A stretch of DNA of 14,278 nucleotides. Origin: Anaerolineae bacterium (GTDB lineage Bacteria > Chloroflexota > Anaerolineae > E26-bin7). The position numbers and the translations under genes are program-made. A model generated the notes under the pieces. The model was given only the letters and a program-made list of their open reading frames with translations, made no database searches and was not told the DNA's origin. This document shows positions 13,009 through 14,278 of this stretch, piece by piece; the first letter of the stretch is position 1, and every line of letters starts with the position of its first letter. Location: positions 1 to 14,278 of the forward strand of contig JAOZOT010000048.1 in the NCBI GenBank assembly GCA_029933115.1, in the 5' to 3' direction.

Positions 13009-14278
13009 ATGTCTAAAATCATAGGTATTGACCTGGGAACGACTAATTCCGTTGCAGCCGTGATGGAAGGTGGCGATCCAACGGTTATCACTACCGCTGA
13101 GGGGGGGCGTTTGTGCCCTTCAGTGGTAGCTTTCACCAAGACAGGCGAGCGTCCGGTAGGTCAGACGGCCAAGCGCCAGGCAGTGGTCAACCCCGAGAAT
13201 ACCATTTTCTCCATCAAGCGGTTGATGGGGCGGCGTTACAACGACCCCGAAGTGAAAAAGGCTCAAGAAGTGCTGCCCTATAAGATCGTGGAAGGACCCA
13301 GCGGCGACGCCCGGGTCTGGATCCCTCAGACGGGTAAGGAATACACTCCCCAAGAGATTTCGGCCATGATCTTGCAAAAGCTGAAAAAGGACGCCGAAGC
13401 CTATCTGGGCGAGCCGGTCACCCAGGCCGTCATCACCGTGCCCGCCTACTTCAACGACTCTCAGCGCCAGGCCACCAAGGATGCGGGCAAGATCGCCGGC
13501 CTGGAAGTGTTGCGCATCATCAACGAGCCCACGGCGGCCTCATTGGCCTACGGCCTGGACAAGAAAGAGGCCGAGACCATCTTGGTCTTTGACCTGGGTG
13601 GCGGCACTTTTGACGTGAGCATCCTGGAGGTCGGCGAGGGCGTGGTGGAAGTCAAGGCCACCAACGGTGACACCTACCTGGGTGGTGACGACTGGGATCA
13701 GCGCATCGTCGAATGGATCTGCGACGAGTTCAAAAAAGACCAGGGCATTGACTTGCGGAACGACCGTCAGGCCATGCAGCGCCTGAAGGAAGCAGCCGAG
13801 AAGGCCAAGATCGAACTCTCCACAGTGATGGAGACCGAGATCAACCTGCCCTTCATCACCGCCGACGCTTCGGGCCCCAAGCACCTGCAGATGAAGCTGA
13901 CGCGGGCCAAGCTGGAGCAGTTGACCGAAGACCTGGTGCAACGCTGTGTGGGGCCTTTCAACCGGGCTCTGGAAGATGCCAAACTCAGCGCCGGTGACAT
14001 TGACGAAGTGGTGCTGGTAGGTGGGGCAACCCGTATGCCCATGATCCAGGAACTGGTGAAAAAGCTGACCGGCGGCAAAGAGCCTCACAAAGGCGTCAAC
14101 CCCGATGAGGTAGTGGCTGTGGGTGCCGCCTTGCAGGCCGGCGTGCTGGCCGGTGAAGTGAAGGATGTGTTGCTGCTGGACGTCACGCCCCTGACCTTGG
14201 GAGTGGAGACTTTGGGCGGCGTCATGACGCCCCTCATCGAGCGCAACACCACCATCCCGGTGCGCAAGAGCGAGATCT
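13009..14278 (+). CDS. dnaK: Chaperone DnaK (Hsp70), 5' part, runs off the window
   Basis: The first 423 codons of an Hsp70, open to the right edge. The nucleotide-binding domain is complete: phosphate 1 GIDLGTTNS (6-14), Lys70 in IFSIKRLMG, ITVPAYFNDSQRQATKDAG (142-160), connect-1 INEPTAASLAYGL (171-183), phosphate 2 VFDLGGGTFDVSIL (193-206), adenosine VLVGGATRMP (335-344) and connect-2 NPDEVVAVGAALQAG (364-378). The interdomain linker DVLLLDVTPL (386-395) follows, and the beta-sandwich substrate domain begins (TLGVETLGGVMTPLIERNT). The ATG at 13009 follows GAGGAGGT (12993-13000) at an 8-nt distance. It refolds client proteins with DnaJ and GrpE; neither partner is in the window upstream. 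Start and motifs are canonical, without any oddity in the visible part. Confidence 0.97.
   Translation, partial: MSKIIGIDLGTTNSVAAVMEGGDPTVITTAEGGRLCPSVVAFTKTGERPVGQTAKRQAVVNPENTIFSIKRLMGRRYNDPEVKKAQEVLPYKIVEGPSGDARVWIPQTGKEYTPQEISAMILQKLKKDAEAYLGEPVTQAVITVPAYFNDSQRQATKDAGKIAGLEVLRIINEPTAASLAYGLDKKEAETILVFDLGGGTFDVSILEVGEGVVEVKATNGDTYLGGDDWDQRIVEWICDEFKKDQGIDLRNDRQAMQRLKEAAEKAKIELSTVMETEINLPFITADASGPKHLQMKLTRAKLEQLTEDLVQRCVGPFNRALEDAKLSAGDIDEVVLVGGATRMPMIQELVKKLTGGKEPHKGVNPDEVVAVGAALQAGVLAGEVKDVLLLDVTPLTLGVETLGGVMTPLIERNTTIPVRKSEI

Overview
The window is bacterial chromosomal DNA with ordinary housekeeping genes, sigma70-like promoters and Shine-Dalgarno sites. Gene content (SAM hydroxide adenosyltransferase, a DUF6391-like protein, HolA, a DnaK paired with a Cys-rich mini-protein, a REC-GAF-PAS sensor kinase) and protein style suggest an uncultured or environmental Chloroflexota (Anaerolineae-like) genome. 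This is an inference from family resemblance, not proof.

Left arm, minus strand (41-4795): a TTGACA-18-TATAAT promoter drives a multi-pass membrane protein of unknown function, whose stop overlaps the GTG start of gyrB. GyrB is split by a 566-residue intein inserted directly in front of the catalytic Asp triad of the TOPRIM domain. The intein carries a two-motif LAGLIDADG endonuclease and an XRE-like helix-turn-helix.

Divergent plus-strand block (4883-6176): a second promoter, built on a copy of a 26-bp direct repeat that also covers the -35 of the leftward promoter, drives a SAM hydrolase overlapped by a small coiled-coil protein.

Signalling block (6204-8630): a near-consensus promoter with two copies of the palindrome TACAC-N6-GTGTA, spaced 63 bp, precedes an unlisted 53-aa protein and a REC-GAF-PAS-HisKA-HATPase sensor kinase with an ambiguous start. 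An intrinsic terminator closes the block.

Middle block (8647-10372): a promoter, a strongly folded leader with alternative pairings, a DUF6391-like gene and, overlapping it, holA (DNA polymerase III delta). A long hairpin separates holA from the convergent acyl-CoA synthetase gene (10389-12110, minus), which has its own promoter and a leader of about 160 nt.

Gene-poor interval (12308-12762): it holds a 32-codon remnant of an S1 RNA-binding domain, then a roughly 220-bp palindrome-rich element with 9-bp inverted ends, then four TCTAAC repeats at an exact 11-bp period in front of a -10 box. That promoter region leads into a small Cys-rich protein and dnaK, which runs off the right end.

The clearest oddities are the HTH-bearing gyrB intein, the PhoB-like repeat array in front of the dnaK pair, the twin palindromic operators before the sensor kinase, and the folded leader/repeat family. 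No rRNA, tRNA, CRISPR array or complete insertion sequence was seen. Bases 1-40 lie downstream of gyrB and are too short to interpret.
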